NCBI RefSeq assembly: GCF_008042145.1
Contig: NZ_RDBH01000141.1
Span: forward strand, 454,230 to 493,011
Reading direction: 5' to 3'
DNA from: Streptomyces sp. adm13(2018)
GTDB lineage: Bacteria; Actinomycetota; Actinomycetes; Streptomycetales; Streptomycetaceae
DNA length: 38,782 bases
The notes under the pieces are model-generated. The model did not search any database and was not told the DNA's origin. It saw only the letters and a list, made by a program, of their open reading frames with translations. The translations under genes were made by a program, and so were the position numbers. Shown here in pieces: positions 1 to 8,229 of this stretch; positions within the stretch are counted from its first letter, which is position 1, and every line of letters starts with the position of its first letter.

Positions 1-1
1 C

Positions 2-1681
2 CCCCGGCGCAGCTACGCCAAACTGGCCGCCGACGAGAGCCGCGAGGACTACTCGCTGCGCTACGCCCCGCACTCGTTCCGGCGCTGGTCGCCCGGGACC
101 GTGGCGGGCACCGCGCTCGGCGGCATCGCCTACCTCGCCGACTTCGCGATCGGCGCCTCGATCGTCTTCACCTACGGCTTCGGCAGCGGACTCGCCTCGA
201 TCCTCACCGCCGCCACGCTCATCTTCCTCACCGGCATCCCCATCGCCCGGGCCTGCGCCACCTATGGCCTGGACATGGACCTCATCACCCGCGGGGCCGG
301 CTTCGGCTACTTCGGTTCGACGCTCACCTCGCTGATCTACGCCTCCTTCACCTTCATCTTCTTCGCCCTCGAAGGCTCGATCATGGCCCAGGCCATGCAC
401 CAGGCCGTCGGCCTCCCGGTCGAGATCGGCTACCTGATCACCACCCTCATCGTCATCCCGATCGTCTTCCGGGGCATGGGCGCCCTGGCCAAGGTGCAGG
501 CCTGGACCCAGCCGGTCTGGATCATCGGCATGGTGCTGCCCTTCGTCGTCCTGGCCTTCGAGGCCCCCGACGCCTGGGGCGCCTTCGCCTCCTTCGGGGG
601 CACGGAGGGAGCGGGCGCGGGCTTCTCCTGGATCGGCTTCGGCCTCGGCACGGGCGTCGCGCTCTCCCTGATCGCCCAGATCGGCGAACAGGCCGACTAC
701 CTGCGCTTCATGCCGGCCAGGACGGAGGCCACCAAGCGCCGCTGGAACCTCGCCGTGCTCGCCGCCGGCCCCGGCTGGGTCGTCATCGGCGCGGCCAAAC
801 AGCTCGGCGGCGCCTTCCTCGCGTTCGTCGCCCTGGAGGCCGTCGGCAAGACCCACGCCCTGGAGCCGATCGCCCCTCAGATCGAGGCGCTCAAGCCCTG
901 GCTGGGGACCTTCGCCCTGCCCGCCGCCGCGCTCTTCGTGATCGTCTCCCAGGTCAAGATCAACGTCACCAACGCCTACAGCGGCTCGCTGTCCTGGTCG
1001 AACTTCTTCTCCCGCGTCACCCACCGGCACCCGGGCCGCGTCTGGTACATCTTCCTCAACCTCGCCATCGCCCTGACGCTGATGGAGATGAACATGTTCG
1101 CGGCCCTGAACAAGCTGCTCGGGTTCTACTCCAACGTCGGCATCGCGTGGATCACCGCCGTCGCCGCCGACCTCGTCATCAACAAGCGAGCCGGCTGGAG
1201 CCCCCCGTACATCGAGTTCAAGCGCGCCTATCTGTACGCCGTGAACCCGGCCGGCTTCGGTGCCATGGTCATCGCCTCCACCGTCTCCATCCTCGCCTTC
1301 TTCGGCGTCTTCGGTACCTACGCCCAGGCCTTCTCCACCTTCATCGCCGCCGGTCTCGCCCTCGCCCTCTGCCCCCTGATCGCCTGGGCGACCGGGGGCC
1401 GCTACTACCTGGCCCGCCCCAACACCGTGAACGGCCCGGCCGCCGGGACCGTCGACGAGCGCGCCACCCACACCTGCGCGGAGTGCGAGACCGCCTACGA
1501 ACTCCCCGACATCGCCGACTGCCCGGTGCGCTCCGGCCCGGTCTGCTCCCTCTGCTGCTCGCTCGACGCCACGTGCGGCGACGCCTGCCGCAAGAGTCCC
1601 GAGGCCGCCGGCCCGGTCCTCATGCCCGTGCCGACCGTGCCGACCGTGCCGGCCGTGTCCGGAGCCGCCCCTGGAGCGTGA
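2..1681 (+). CDS. NCS1-family purine/cytosine permease, 5'-truncated by window edge
   Basis: The frame is open from base 2, so the true start lies outside the window; about 559 residues are visible. The protein is a chain of hydrophobic segments typical of nucleobase:cation symporter-1 transporters (cytosine, purine, allantoin or hydantoin uptake with Na+ or H+ at the cytoplasmic membrane). The visible N-terminus (SLRYAPHSFRRW, then a glycine-rich first helix) fits the family. After the last helix comes a soluble tail (about 1465-1600) with eight cysteines arranged as CxxC, C, CxxCC and CxxxC, resembling a zinc-ribbon. That tail is unusual for a plain permease. The substrate cannot be assigned from sequence. 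The next gene is 154 bases downstream on the same strand. Confidence 0.85.
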   Translation, partial: PRRSYAKLAADESREDYSLRYAPHSFRRWSPGTVAGTALGGIAYLADFAIGASIVFTYGFGSGLASILTAATLIFLTGIPIARACATYGLDMDLITRGAGFGYFGSTLTSLIYASFTFIFFALEGSIMAQAMHQAVGLPVEIGYLITTLIVIPIVFRGMGALAKVQAWTQPVWIIGMVLPFVVLAFEAPDAWGAFASFGGTEGAGAGFSWIGFGLGTGVALSLIAQIGEQADYLRFMPARTEATKRRWNLAVLAAGPGWVVIGAAKQLGGAFLAFVALEAVGKTHALEPIAPQIEALKPWLGTFALPAAALFVIVSQVKINVTNAYSGSLSWSNFFSRVTHRHPGRVWYIFLNLAIALTLMEMNMFAALNKLLGFYSNVGIAWITAVAADLVINKRAGWSPPYIEFKRAYLYAVNPAGFGAMVIASTVSILAFFGVFGTYAQAFSTFIAAGLALALCPLIAWATGGRYYLARPNTVNGPAAGTVDERATHTCAECETAYELPDIADCPVRSGPVCSLCCSLDATCGDACRKSPEAAGPVLMPVPTVPTVPAVSGAAPGA

Positions 1682-1835
1682 CTTCGGCCTCCCTCCGTCG
1701 GTTCCCGGCCGATCCGTATCTCTTTGTGCAATCCCGTATCCGCTGTGTGAAGGTCAGGCGTAAGCTCCGGCATATGCGGATCGGGGTTTCACCGAGATCC
1801 TCAACGGCGCCCGGACCGGCGGAGGGAGAAGCCTG

Positions 1836-2015
1836 ATGACCGAGAGCGGCCCTGTCCTCGCCTGGCTCGTCATTCGGCAGGACGACAACGGCAACCGCTA
1901 CCGGGTGGGGCGGTACGCCACCGAGGACGAAGCACGGAAGATCGCGGACAGTCTCGACGACCGCGGCCACAAGCAGCTCTACTGGGTCGAGCGCATCGGC
2001 AGCCCCGCGCTCTGA
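1836..2015 (+). CDS. 59-aa SPOR-like small protein
   Basis: An ATG preceded by a good GGAGGG ribosome site (1821-1826) opens a 59-codon frame. The product begins MTESGPVLAWLVIRQDD and continues with a basic, aromatic stretch and an EARKIADSL helix. The pattern of a short beta strand, conserved GRYATEDEA and a helix resembles the small SPOR-type proteins that recur in Streptomyces. SPOR domains bind denuded peptidoglycan, but this copy has no signal peptide or membrane segment, so an intracellular role or a non-canonical fold is as likely. It sits alone between the permease and a Nudix gene. Confidence 0.75.
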   Translation: MTESGPVLAWLVIRQDDNGNRYRVGRYATEDEARKIADSLDDRGHKQLYWVERIGSPAL

Positions 2016-2042
2016 GCCCGGCGGGCACCGGCGGGGCCCGGC

Positions 2043-2048
2043 TACGCT
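2043..2048 (+). promoter_or_regulatory. Possible -10 box of a leaderless Nudix transcript
   Basis: TACGCT (TANNNT) lies 7 nt before the ATG at 2056 and there is no Shine-Dalgarno sequence, the usual layout of leaderless Streptomyces genes. Confidence 0.4.
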
Positions 2049-2055
2049 CGCGCCC

Positions 2056-2508
2056 ATGACCGAACGCACCACCGACCCCGCCACGCCCCGCGAACCCGAC
2101 GTGGTCGTCGTCGCCGGCGCCCTGTACCACCGGGGGCGGCTGCTCGCGGCCCGCCGCAGCGCACCCGTCGAGCTCGCCGGCCGCTGGGAACTGCCCGGCG
2201 GCAAGCTCGAACCCGGCGAGAGCCATGAGCAGGCCCTCGTCCGCGAACTGCGCGAGGAGCTCGGAGTCGAGATCGAGCCGGGCGAGCGACTCCCCGGAGA
2301 GTGGCCGCTCAAACCCGGATACGTCCTCCGCGTCTGGACCGCCCGGCTGCTGGCGGGCGAACCCCGCCCGCTGGAGGACCACGACGCCCTGCGCTGGCTC
2401 ACCCGCGACGAGCTGGACTCCGTCGACTGGCTCGACCAGGACCGCCCCGCCGTCGCCGAGGCCGCCCGGAGACTCCCGGCGGCGCCCGCACCCGGAGCAC
2501 GGGACTGA
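2056..2508 (+). CDS. Nudix (MutT-type) hydrolase
   Basis: A 150-aa protein with a perfect Nudix box at residues 49-71: G49, E55, then R63-E64 and E67-E68, followed by G70, matching GX5EX7REUXEEXGU. The glutamates bind Mg2+ for hydrolysis of a nucleoside diphosphate linked to another moiety. Length and the RRSAPVELAGRWELPGGK run before the box fit (d)NTP pyrophosphohydrolases of the MutT type that clean oxidised nucleotides, but the substrate cannot be fixed from sequence. There is no ribosome site before the ATG; a TANNNT box 7 nt upstream suggests leaderless expression. Confidence 0.9.
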   Translation: MTERTTDPATPREPDVVVVAGALYHRGRLLAARRSAPVELAGRWELPGGKLEPGESHEQALVRELREELGVEIEPGERLPGEWPLKPGYVLRVWTARLLAGEPRPLEDHDALRWLTRDELDSVDWLDQDRPAVAEAARRLPAAPAPGARD

Positions 2509-2652
2509 ACTTTCTACGCCGTTCGTGCCACCGTGCGCCCGCTGCTGCGCCCAGCGCGATATCACGCCCCATATTACGGGTATGTCCTGAATAACCCGTT
2601 GAATGAGGACGTGGGCCTTCCTGCTGACGCATGGCTGGGGAAGTGATCGGGT

Positions 2653-3075
2653 GTGATCGACACCGACGGCGACCGCGCCGAGTGGAACTTCCCTGCGGAG
2701 GCGAACGCCGTGCGCACGGCACGCCACGCCGTCCGCGAGACGCTGCGGTCCTGGGACCTCGACGCCGCCGTCTGCGACCTCACCGTCCTGCTGGTCAGCG
2801 AGCTGGTGACCAACTCCCTGCGGTACGCGTCCGGCCCGATCGGCGTACGGCTCGTCCGCCCCCGGCCCGACGGCACCGACCCCGCCCACCGGCCCGCGCT
2901 GCTGGTGGAGGTCTCCGATCCGCTTCCGGATCCCCCCACCGCGCGCGCCCCGGGACCCGAGGACGAAGGAGGCCGCGGACTCGGACTGGTGGCCTGCTCC
3001 GCCCGCCGCTGGGGCACCCGTAAGGGAAGGACCGGCAAAACCGTATGGTTCGAGCTGGCTCTCCCTGGTGAGTAA
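2653..3075 (+). CDS. Stand-alone HATPase anti-sigma-type ATP-binding protein
   Basis: The first in-frame start after a stop is GTG at 2653, with GGGGA about 11 nt upstream. The 140-aa product is a single HATPase_c_2 domain: the N-box ELVTNSLRYA, then GRGLGLVACSARRWG and a C-terminal KTVWFEL strand. Proteins of this RsbW/SpoIIAB-like class bind or phosphorylate anti-sigma antagonists, though Streptomyces encodes dozens whose partners are unknown. Its last 60 residues closely match the C-terminal domain of the multidomain phosphatase starting 144 bases downstream (shared LVSELVTN-LRY and GKTVWFEL-LP). The two look like paralogous modules, possibly in one partner-switching pathway. Confidence 0.85.
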   Translation: MIDTDGDRAEWNFPAEANAVRTARHAVRETLRSWDLDAAVCDLTVLLVSELVTNSLRYASGPIGVRLVRPRPDGTDPAHRPALLVEVSDPLPDPPTARAPGPEDEGGRGLGLVACSARRWGTRKGRTGKTVWFELALPGE

Positions 3076-3219
3076 ACAGGGAGGGACAACGATCACCGGT
3101 ACTCGGCGCGAGGCGAACGAGACCACCCTGTGATCGTGAACGTCGTACCGCCGGAGCCCGCCGTATTGAATACTGCGGGAATGGCCGGTCCGGTGCGGTG
3201 AGCTGGAGGGGACGGTCGC

Positions 3220-5787
3220 GTGAGCGAGATACCTGAGAAGGCGAGTGGCGGCGTGGTGTGGCAGAGCAGCCCGCCCGGCTCCATCTATGACTACATCCGG
3301 GTGGCGTCCTTCTCCATCGGGCCCGACGGACTCGTCGAGCAGTGGAGCCGACGCGCCGTGGACCTCTTCGGGGTGACCGCCGAGGAGGCCATGGGCAAGG
3401 ACCCCGTCGAGGCCTTCCTGCCCGCCGACCAGCGCGAGCGCGGTCACCGGAGGGTCCGCGAGATCCTCGACGGCAAGGAGTGGACAGGCCTCGTCCCCTT
3501 CCGGATCCCCGGCGACGACCGACCCCACGGCATCGCCGAGATGTACGTCATGCCCAGCGAGACCCCCACCGGGGAACGGGCCGCGCTCTGCATCGTCGTC
3601 GACGTCCGCGCCCTCCGCCGCATCGAGACGGACCTCGCCGCCTCCCAGGCGATATTCGGCCAATCGCCCTTCGGCTTCCTCCTCTTCGGCACCGACCTCA
3701 CCGTGAAGCGGGCCAACCGGCGCTTCGCCACCGTCTTCGGCGGCTCCGCGGACGACCACCGCGGCCGCACGGTCCACGACTACCTCAACCTGCCCGAGGC
3801 CGACCGGATGACCGCGGCCCTCCGTACCGTCCTGGAGACCGGCGAGTCCGTCACCGACTTCGAGATCGTCGGCGCCGCGCCCGGCTCCCGGGACCGGCGC
3901 CACTGGTCCATCAACCTCTACCGCGTCCACAGCGGATCCGGCCGGCCGATCGGCGTCGCCGGCCTCGGCATCGACGTCACCCGCCGCCACAGCGCCGCCA
4001 GGGAAGCCGCCAGCGCCCGCCGCAACCTCGCCCTCCTCAACGAGGCCGGCGCCCGCATCGGCAACTCCCTCGACCTGGAGGCCACCGCCCGCGAGCTCCT
4101 CGACGTCGCCGTCCCCGGCTTCTGCGACCTCGCCTCCGTCGACCTCTACCAGGGCCTGCTCACCGGCGACGAGGCACCGCCCGGCCGCTGGGGCAACTCC
4201 CACGACGTCGGCTACGGCGGCAGCGCCGAACTCCGCAGGGTCGCCTTCGCCAGCGCCGTCTCCGACACCCCGCTGAGGGCCGACGAGCGCCACGGCCCCG
4301 ACGGCGGCTGTCGCGGCACCGAGCCCATCCAGGTCGGCGCCGTCCACCGCTTCCCCTTCAACTCCCCGTGCGCCGGAGCCCTGCGCACCGGCCGCCTCCG
4401 CACCGTGTCCGGCGCCGACGGCGAGCTCGTCCAGAGCACCCTGGTGGTCCCGATGGTCGCCCACGACACCGTCGTCGGACTCGTCCAGTTCTCCCGGACC
4501 AAGGGCAGCGAGTCCTTCGGAGAGCGCGACCGCGCCCTCGCCGTCGAACTCGCCGCCCGCGCCGCCGTCTGCATCGACAACGCCCGCCTCTACCGTCGCG
4601 AGCACGAACGGGCCCTGATCCTCCAGCGCAGCCTGCTCCCGCCCGGCGACCCCGAGGCGGCCGGCCTCGACATCGCCTGCCGCTACCTCCCCGGCACCGC
4701 CGCCACCGAGGTCGGCGGCGACTGGTTCGACGTCATCGAACTCCCCGGCCACCGCACCGCCCTCGTCATCGGGGACGTCATGGGCCGCGGACTGCGCGCC
4801 GCCGTCGCCATGGGCGAACTGCGCACCGCCGTCCGCACCCTCGCCCAGCTCGACCTGGAACCGGCCGAGGTCCTCTCCCACCTCGACGAGATCGCCCGCG
4901 GCCTCGGGGCCCCCATCGGCGCCCAGCAGTCCCGCGGCCACAAGTCCCGCGGCCCCGAGCTGTCCGAGGTGTACCTCGCGACCTGCGTCTACGCCGTCTA
5001 CGACCCGGTCACCCGCCGCTGCACCTTCGCCAACGCCGGACACCTCCCGCCGGTCCTCGTCGAACCCGGCGAGGAGGCCCTGCTGCTCGACGTACCCCCC
5101 GGGATGCCGCTCGGGGTCGGCGGCGAACCCTTCGAGGAGGTCGAGGTCGAACTCCCGGAAGGCGCACTCCTCGCCCTCTACACCGACGGTCTCGTCGAAT
5201 CCCGCGACCATCCCCTCGACGAGGGCCTGACCGCCTTCCGACGCGCCCTCACCGACCCCGCCCGCCCGCTGGAGGACGTCTGCGACCGCGTCCTGACCAG
5301 CCTGGAGACCGGCCACGGCGAGGACGACATCGCCCTGCTCATGGCCAGGATCCAGGGCCTGCCCAGTGAGGCCGTCGGCGACTGGCGGCTCCCCAGGGAA
5401 CCCCGCTCCGTCGGCCGGGCCCGCGAACTCGCCCGCACCCAGCTGAAGGCCTGGGACCTCGAACCGCTCGTCGACACCGTCGAACTCCTCGTCAGCGAGC
5501 TCGTCACCAACGCGCTGCGCTACGGCGAGGGGGAGATCCGGCTCCGGCTGCTCCTCGACCGCAGCCTCGTCTGCGAGGTCTGGGACGCCGGCCTGGTGCA
5601 GCCCCGGCGGCGGCGCGCCAAGGACACCGACGAGGGCGGCCGTGGCCTCCAGCTGGTCGGACTGCTCAGCTCCTCCTGGGGCTCGCGCCGCACCCCGCGC
5701 GGCAAGACCGTCTGGTTCGAACTCCCCCTGCCGGACGGCGAGGGCGCGGCGGAGCCCACCGTGGAGCAGCTCCTCAGCATGTTCTGA
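3220..5787 (+). CDS. PAS-PAS-GAF SpoIIE-type phosphatase with C-terminal HATPase
   Basis: GTG start with GGAGGG at 3205-3210. The 855-aa protein has two PAS sensor domains (about residues 20-125 and 145-255), a GAF domain (about 270-455), a PP2C/SpoIIE phosphatase (about 460-712) and a HATPase anti-sigma-like domain (about 725-845). Metal-binding acidic positions expected for PP2C are present: D501 in VGGDWFD, D519 in GDVMGRG, D656 in LYTDGLVE and D702-D703 in GEDDIALL. The kinase-like N-box ELVTNALRYG is at 760-769. The family dephosphorylates anti-anti-sigma factors, so this is probably a one-piece signal-responsive switch holding both phosphatase and kinase/anti-sigma activities. No transmembrane segment is visible, so it should sense a cytoplasmic signal. 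It converges on pspA. Confidence 0.92.
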   Translation: MSEIPEKASGGVVWQSSPPGSIYDYIRVASFSIGPDGLVEQWSRRAVDLFGVTAEEAMGKDPVEAFLPADQRERGHRRVREILDGKEWTGLVPFRIPGDDRPHGIAEMYVMPSETPTGERAALCIVVDVRALRRIETDLAASQAIFGQSPFGFLLFGTDLTVKRANRRFATVFGGSADDHRGRTVHDYLNLPEADRMTAALRTVLETGESVTDFEIVGAAPGSRDRRHWSINLYRVHSGSGRPIGVAGLGIDVTRRHSAAREAASARRNLALLNEAGARIGNSLDLEATARELLDVAVPGFCDLASVDLYQGLLTGDEAPPGRWGNSHDVGYGGSAELRRVAFASAVSDTPLRADERHGPDGGCRGTEPIQVGAVHRFPFNSPCAGALRTGRLRTVSGADGELVQSTLVVPMVAHDTVVGLVQFSRTKGSESFGERDRALAVELAARAAVCIDNARLYRREHERALILQRSLLPPGDPEAAGLDIACRYLPGTAATEVGGDWFDVIELPGHRTALVIGDVMGRGLRAAVAMGELRTAVRTLAQLDLEPAEVLSHLDEIARGLGAPIGAQQSRGHKSRGPELSEVYLATCVYAVYDPVTRRCTFANAGHLPPVLVEPGEEALLLDVPPGMPLGVGGEPFEEVEVELPEGALLALYTDGLVESRDHPLDEGLTAFRRALTDPARPLEDVCDRVLTSLETGHGEDDIALLMARIQGLPSEAVGDWRLPREPRSVGRARELARTQLKAWDLEPLVDTVELLVSELVTNALRYGEGEIRLRLLLDRSLVCEVWDAGLVQPRRRRAKDTDEGGRGLQLVGLLSSSWGSRRTPRGKTVWFELPLPDGEGAAEPTVEQLLSMF

Positions 5788-5850
5788 CACGCGCCGTGCC
5801 CACCCGGCCGCCCGGCCGAGCAGGCGCCCGGCCGCGACGGCGCGGCCGAG

Positions 5851-5922
5851 GACGACCGCGTGGGCGACGGCGAGTGCGCGGGCGAAGACGACCGCGCGGG
5901 CGACGGCGAGTGCGCCGGCCCG
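5851..5922. repeat. 36-bp direct tandem repeat, two copies
   Basis: Copies at 5851-5886 and 5887-5922 share GACGACCGCG and GGGCGACGGCGAGTGCGC with few differences. They fill the 143-base gap between the convergent phosphatase and pspA genes. No terminator-like hairpin stands out there. Confidence 0.75.
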
Positions 5923-5930
5923 GCGCCGGG

Positions 5931-6638
5931 TCAGTCCTTGAGTGCCGCCAGCCGGGCCTCGATCTCGGCGCTGTCGCCCAGCGCGTCCAGCTGCTCGAAC
6001 TGGGCGTCCAGGGAGGACGCCGCCAGCTCCTGCTTGCCCATGGCCCGCGCCTCCTCCCGGCGCACCTTGTCCTCGAACCGGCTCAGCTCGCTGGTCGGGT
6101 CCAGCACGTCGATGTTCTTCACGGCGTCCATCATCGTGTTCTGCGCCTGGGCCGACCTGGCGCGGGCCACCAGCTCGTCGCGCTTGGCCTGCAACTCGCC
6201 CAGCTTGACCTTCATCTGGTCGAGGCCCGTCCTGAGCTTCGCGACCACCTCGGTCTGCGCGGCGATCGTCGGCTCAGCCGTCCGCGCCTCCTTCTCCGAC
6301 TGGAGCTGGCGGCCGAGCGCCACCTTCGCCAGGTTGTCGAAGCGGTCCGCCTCCGCCGTCCGCCCGCCGCCGCGCAGCTCGTCGCCCTTGCGGCTGGCCG
6401 CCAGCGCCTTTCCGCCCCACTCCTGCGCCGCCGCCACGTCCTCCTGGTGGTCCTGCTCCATCAGCCGCAGGTTCCCGATCGTCGCGGCCACCGCCTCCTC
6501 CGCCTCCGCGATGTTGTTCGCGTAGTCGCGGATCAGCTGGTCCAGCATCTTCTGCGGATCCTCGGCCTGGTCCAGCAGCGCGTTGATGTTGGCCTTCGCC
6601 AGCTGGGTGACCCGGCCGAGGATGGTCTGCTTGCTCAT
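5931..6638 (-). CDS. pspA: PspA/IM30 family protein
   Basis: ATG at 6638 with a strong AAGGAGGAG ribosome site just upstream. The 235-aa product starts MSKQTILGRVTQLAKANINALLD, the amphipathic helix and DPQKMLDQLIRDY signature of the PspA/IM30/Vipp1 family, then is almost entirely alpha-helical and coiled coil (charged Q/E/K/R-rich heptads to about residue 170) and ends in the EIEARLAALKD helix. PspA oligomers bind stressed cytoplasmic membrane and preserve the proton-motive force. In actinobacteria it often lies beside a TPM-domain membrane gene, and remnants of such a gene are found directly upstream here (6692-6757 and 7057-7139). Confidence 0.92.
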   Translation of the reverse strand: MSKQTILGRVTQLAKANINALLDQAEDPQKMLDQLIRDYANNIAEAEEAVAATIGNLRLMEQDHQEDVAAAQEWGGKALAASRKGDELRGGGRTAEADRFDNLAKVALGRQLQSEKEARTAEPTIAAQTEVVAKLRTGLDQMKVKLGELQAKRDELVARARSAQAQNTMMDAVKNIDVLDPTSELSRFEDKVRREEARAMGKQELAASSLDAQFEQLDALGDSAEIEARLAALKD

Positions 6639-6691
6639 GGCTCTCCTCCTTGAGAGGGACAGAAAGGGGGAGGGGACGCGTCGCGCCGCCC

Positions 6692-6757
6692 TCAGAAACG
6701 GCCTCCGCCGCCCAGCCGGCCACGCGTGCCGCCGCCGCCGAAGCTGCCGGGCCCGCC
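6692..6757 (-). pseudogene. 3' remnant of a probable TPM-domain protein
   Basis: On the minus strand, 53 bases upstream of pspA, lie 21 codons reading GGPGSFGGGGTRGRLGGGGRF and a stop. A glycine-rich tail ending in a GGGRF-like sequence is typical of TPM-domain membrane proteins, which are common pspA neighbours. The reading frame runs straight into the palindrome at 6758, where its expected body is missing. I infer that this is the tail of the gene whose start is at 7139. The identification rests on a short low-complexity tail and on context. Confidence 0.5.
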
Positions 6758-7355
6758 GCCGAGCACGAACCAGCGCCCCCGTCGCCACATACTCCTCAGC
6801 CGTCCACTCACCCGAGCCCCCCGTGTGCCGTCGTGTCGGTCGTCCCACCGCTCTCTCACCGTAGCGGCGGCTACCGACAGTGACGCAGGCCTGTGGAGAA
6901 TGGTTTCCGCCGACCCTCGGGGACACCCACCGTCCGGTCGCGGACGGGCATATGCGGACATAACCTCCCCCTTGTGACGCGAACAGCCACCCGAACCCTT
7001 CTCGCGGTACTGGTGGCGGCGTGGTGGCTCCTCGTGCCCGCCGTTCACGGTGCCCGCGGGCACCGTGAACGGCGGGCACGAGGAGCCACCACGCCGCCAC
7101 CAGTACCGCGAGAAGGGTTCGGGTGGCTGTTCGCGTCACAAGGGGGAGGTTATGTCCGCATATGCCCGTCCGCGACCGGACGGTGGGTGTCCCCGAGGGT
7201 CGGCGGAAACCATTCTCCACAGGCCTGCGTCACTGTCGGTAGCCGCCGCTACGGTGAGAGAGCGGTGGGACGACCGACACGACGGCACACGGGGGGCTCG
7301 GGTGAGTGGACGGCTGAGGAGTATGTGGCGACGGGGGCGCTGGTTCGTGCTCGGC
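6758..7355. repeat. Perfect 598-bp palindrome (two 299-bp arms, no spacer)
   Basis: Every base from 6758 to 7056 is the reverse complement of 7057 to 7355. I compared the arms base by base and found no mismatch. The centre is the 12-base palindrome at 7051-7062. Identity ends abruptly at 6757/7356. The right arm looks like the authentic sequence: it continues into the GH18-like gene on the right and contains, on the minus strand, a signal-peptide start for the gene whose tail lies left of the palindrome. The left arm then appears to be an inverted copy that replaces the body of that gene. A spacer-free palindrome of this size is rarely stable in bacteria, so a fold-back assembly or library artefact must be considered. 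Confidence 0.97.
7057..7139 (-). pseudogene. 5' fragment of a probable TPM-domain protein (signal peptide only)
   Basis: GTG at 7139 on the minus strand opens a peptide VTRTATRTLLAVLVAAWWLL followed by VPAVHGAR: basic residues, a hydrophobic core and an A-x-A-like cleavage region, a clear secretion signal. The box TAACCT lies 7 nt upstream of the GTG with no ribosome site, suggesting a leaderless transcript. The frame reaches the palindrome centre after 28 residues and continues only into the mirror copy. With the Gly-rich tail at 6692-6757 it plausibly forms the two ends of one pspA-linked gene whose middle is missing. The same start also exists as a mirror image on the plus strand at 6974. 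Confidence 0.5.
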
Positions 7356-8181
7356 CTCGTCCTGGTCCTCGTGGTGCCCCCGCTGTTCGGCGCGCTCGCC
7401 CTGCGCGTCAACTACGCGGGAGACCTCAGGGCCGACGCGAAGACCCGGGACAAGGACGCCGTCTGGCTCGGCCACGCCTGGGTCGACGGCCGGAAGAAGG
7501 ACGCCGACCTCGCCGCGTTCGCCGCCCGCGTCAAGGACACGGGCATACGCGACCTGTACGTCCACGCCGGGCCCCTGGAGCAACCGGGCCACGTCCCGGG
7601 CCGCCGTCGTGACGTCCGCCCGGCAGATCCTGGACGTCGGCTTCGACGGGGTCCACTTCGACCTGGAGCCGCTGCTGTCCGACGACGCGGACTACCTCTC
7701 CCTGCTCGACGACCTCGGGGAGGTCACCCGGCCGCGGAAGGCGCAGCTGTCCATAGCCGCCCACCAGATCGACCCGCTCCCCGGCCTGCACTCGGCCAAC
7801 AGCCTGTTCACCGGCAGGGAGAAGTGGTGGTCGCAGAAGTTCTTCGGCCAGGTCGCCCGCCGCGTCGACCAGATCGCCGTCATGTCGTACGACACGTGGA
7901 TGCCGCTGGAGAGCCTGTACGGCGGGTACGTCGCCCAGCAGACCAGCCTGGCCCTCGAAGTGACGCCCGAGTCGACCGACCTCCTGATGGGGCTCCCCTT
8001 CTTCCACGAGGACGACCTCGGTCACCACGAGAACGCGGAGACCGTCGAGGCCGCCGTCCGGGGCGTCCGGCTCGGCCTCGGACGCACCGACCCGGACCGC
8101 GCGCGCTTCGGCGTCGCGCTCTACGTCGACTTCGCCGCGGAGGAGGGCGACTGGGCGGCCTACCGCGCGGGCTGGCACTGA
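7302..8181 (+). pseudogene. GH18-like membrane-anchored protein, broken by deletion/frameshift near 7580
   Basis: GTG at 7302 follows a GGGGGG ribosome site (7290-7295). The first part has a basic N-terminus, one transmembrane helix (WFVLGLVLVLVVPPLFGALAL) and runs to RDLYVHAGPLE (about 7581). Homology then jumps to the next frame (RAAVVTSARQILDVGFDGVHFDLEP, from about 7591) and continues to a stop at 8181. The DGVHFDLE stretch resembles the GH18 DxxDxDxE active-site motif with the second Asp replaced by His. The rest (AVMSYDTW, DLLMGLPFF) also fits a TIM barrel. Roughly 45-60 codons of barrel between the two parts appear to be missing, an estimate from the family fold. The 5' end lies inside the palindrome's right arm. 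It could be a true pseudogene or a mis-assembled intact gene. Confidence 0.7.
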
Positions 8182-8229
8182 GGCCGGGCGCGGGCCGGGG
8201 GCGACCCCTGCCGCCCGTACGGGATGAGC

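Noticed and set aside
1870-5790. Minus-strand open frame of 1306 codons under the Nudix and phosphatase genes
   Set aside because: It is a GC-driven mirror of the real plus-strand genes: composition is Gly/Ala/Glu/Asp-rich with no domain, and it spans several genes.
6893-7612. Two identical open frames on opposite strands around 7056 that could look like a duplicated gene
   Set aside because: They are the mirror reading of the palindrome arms and stop making sense outside them.
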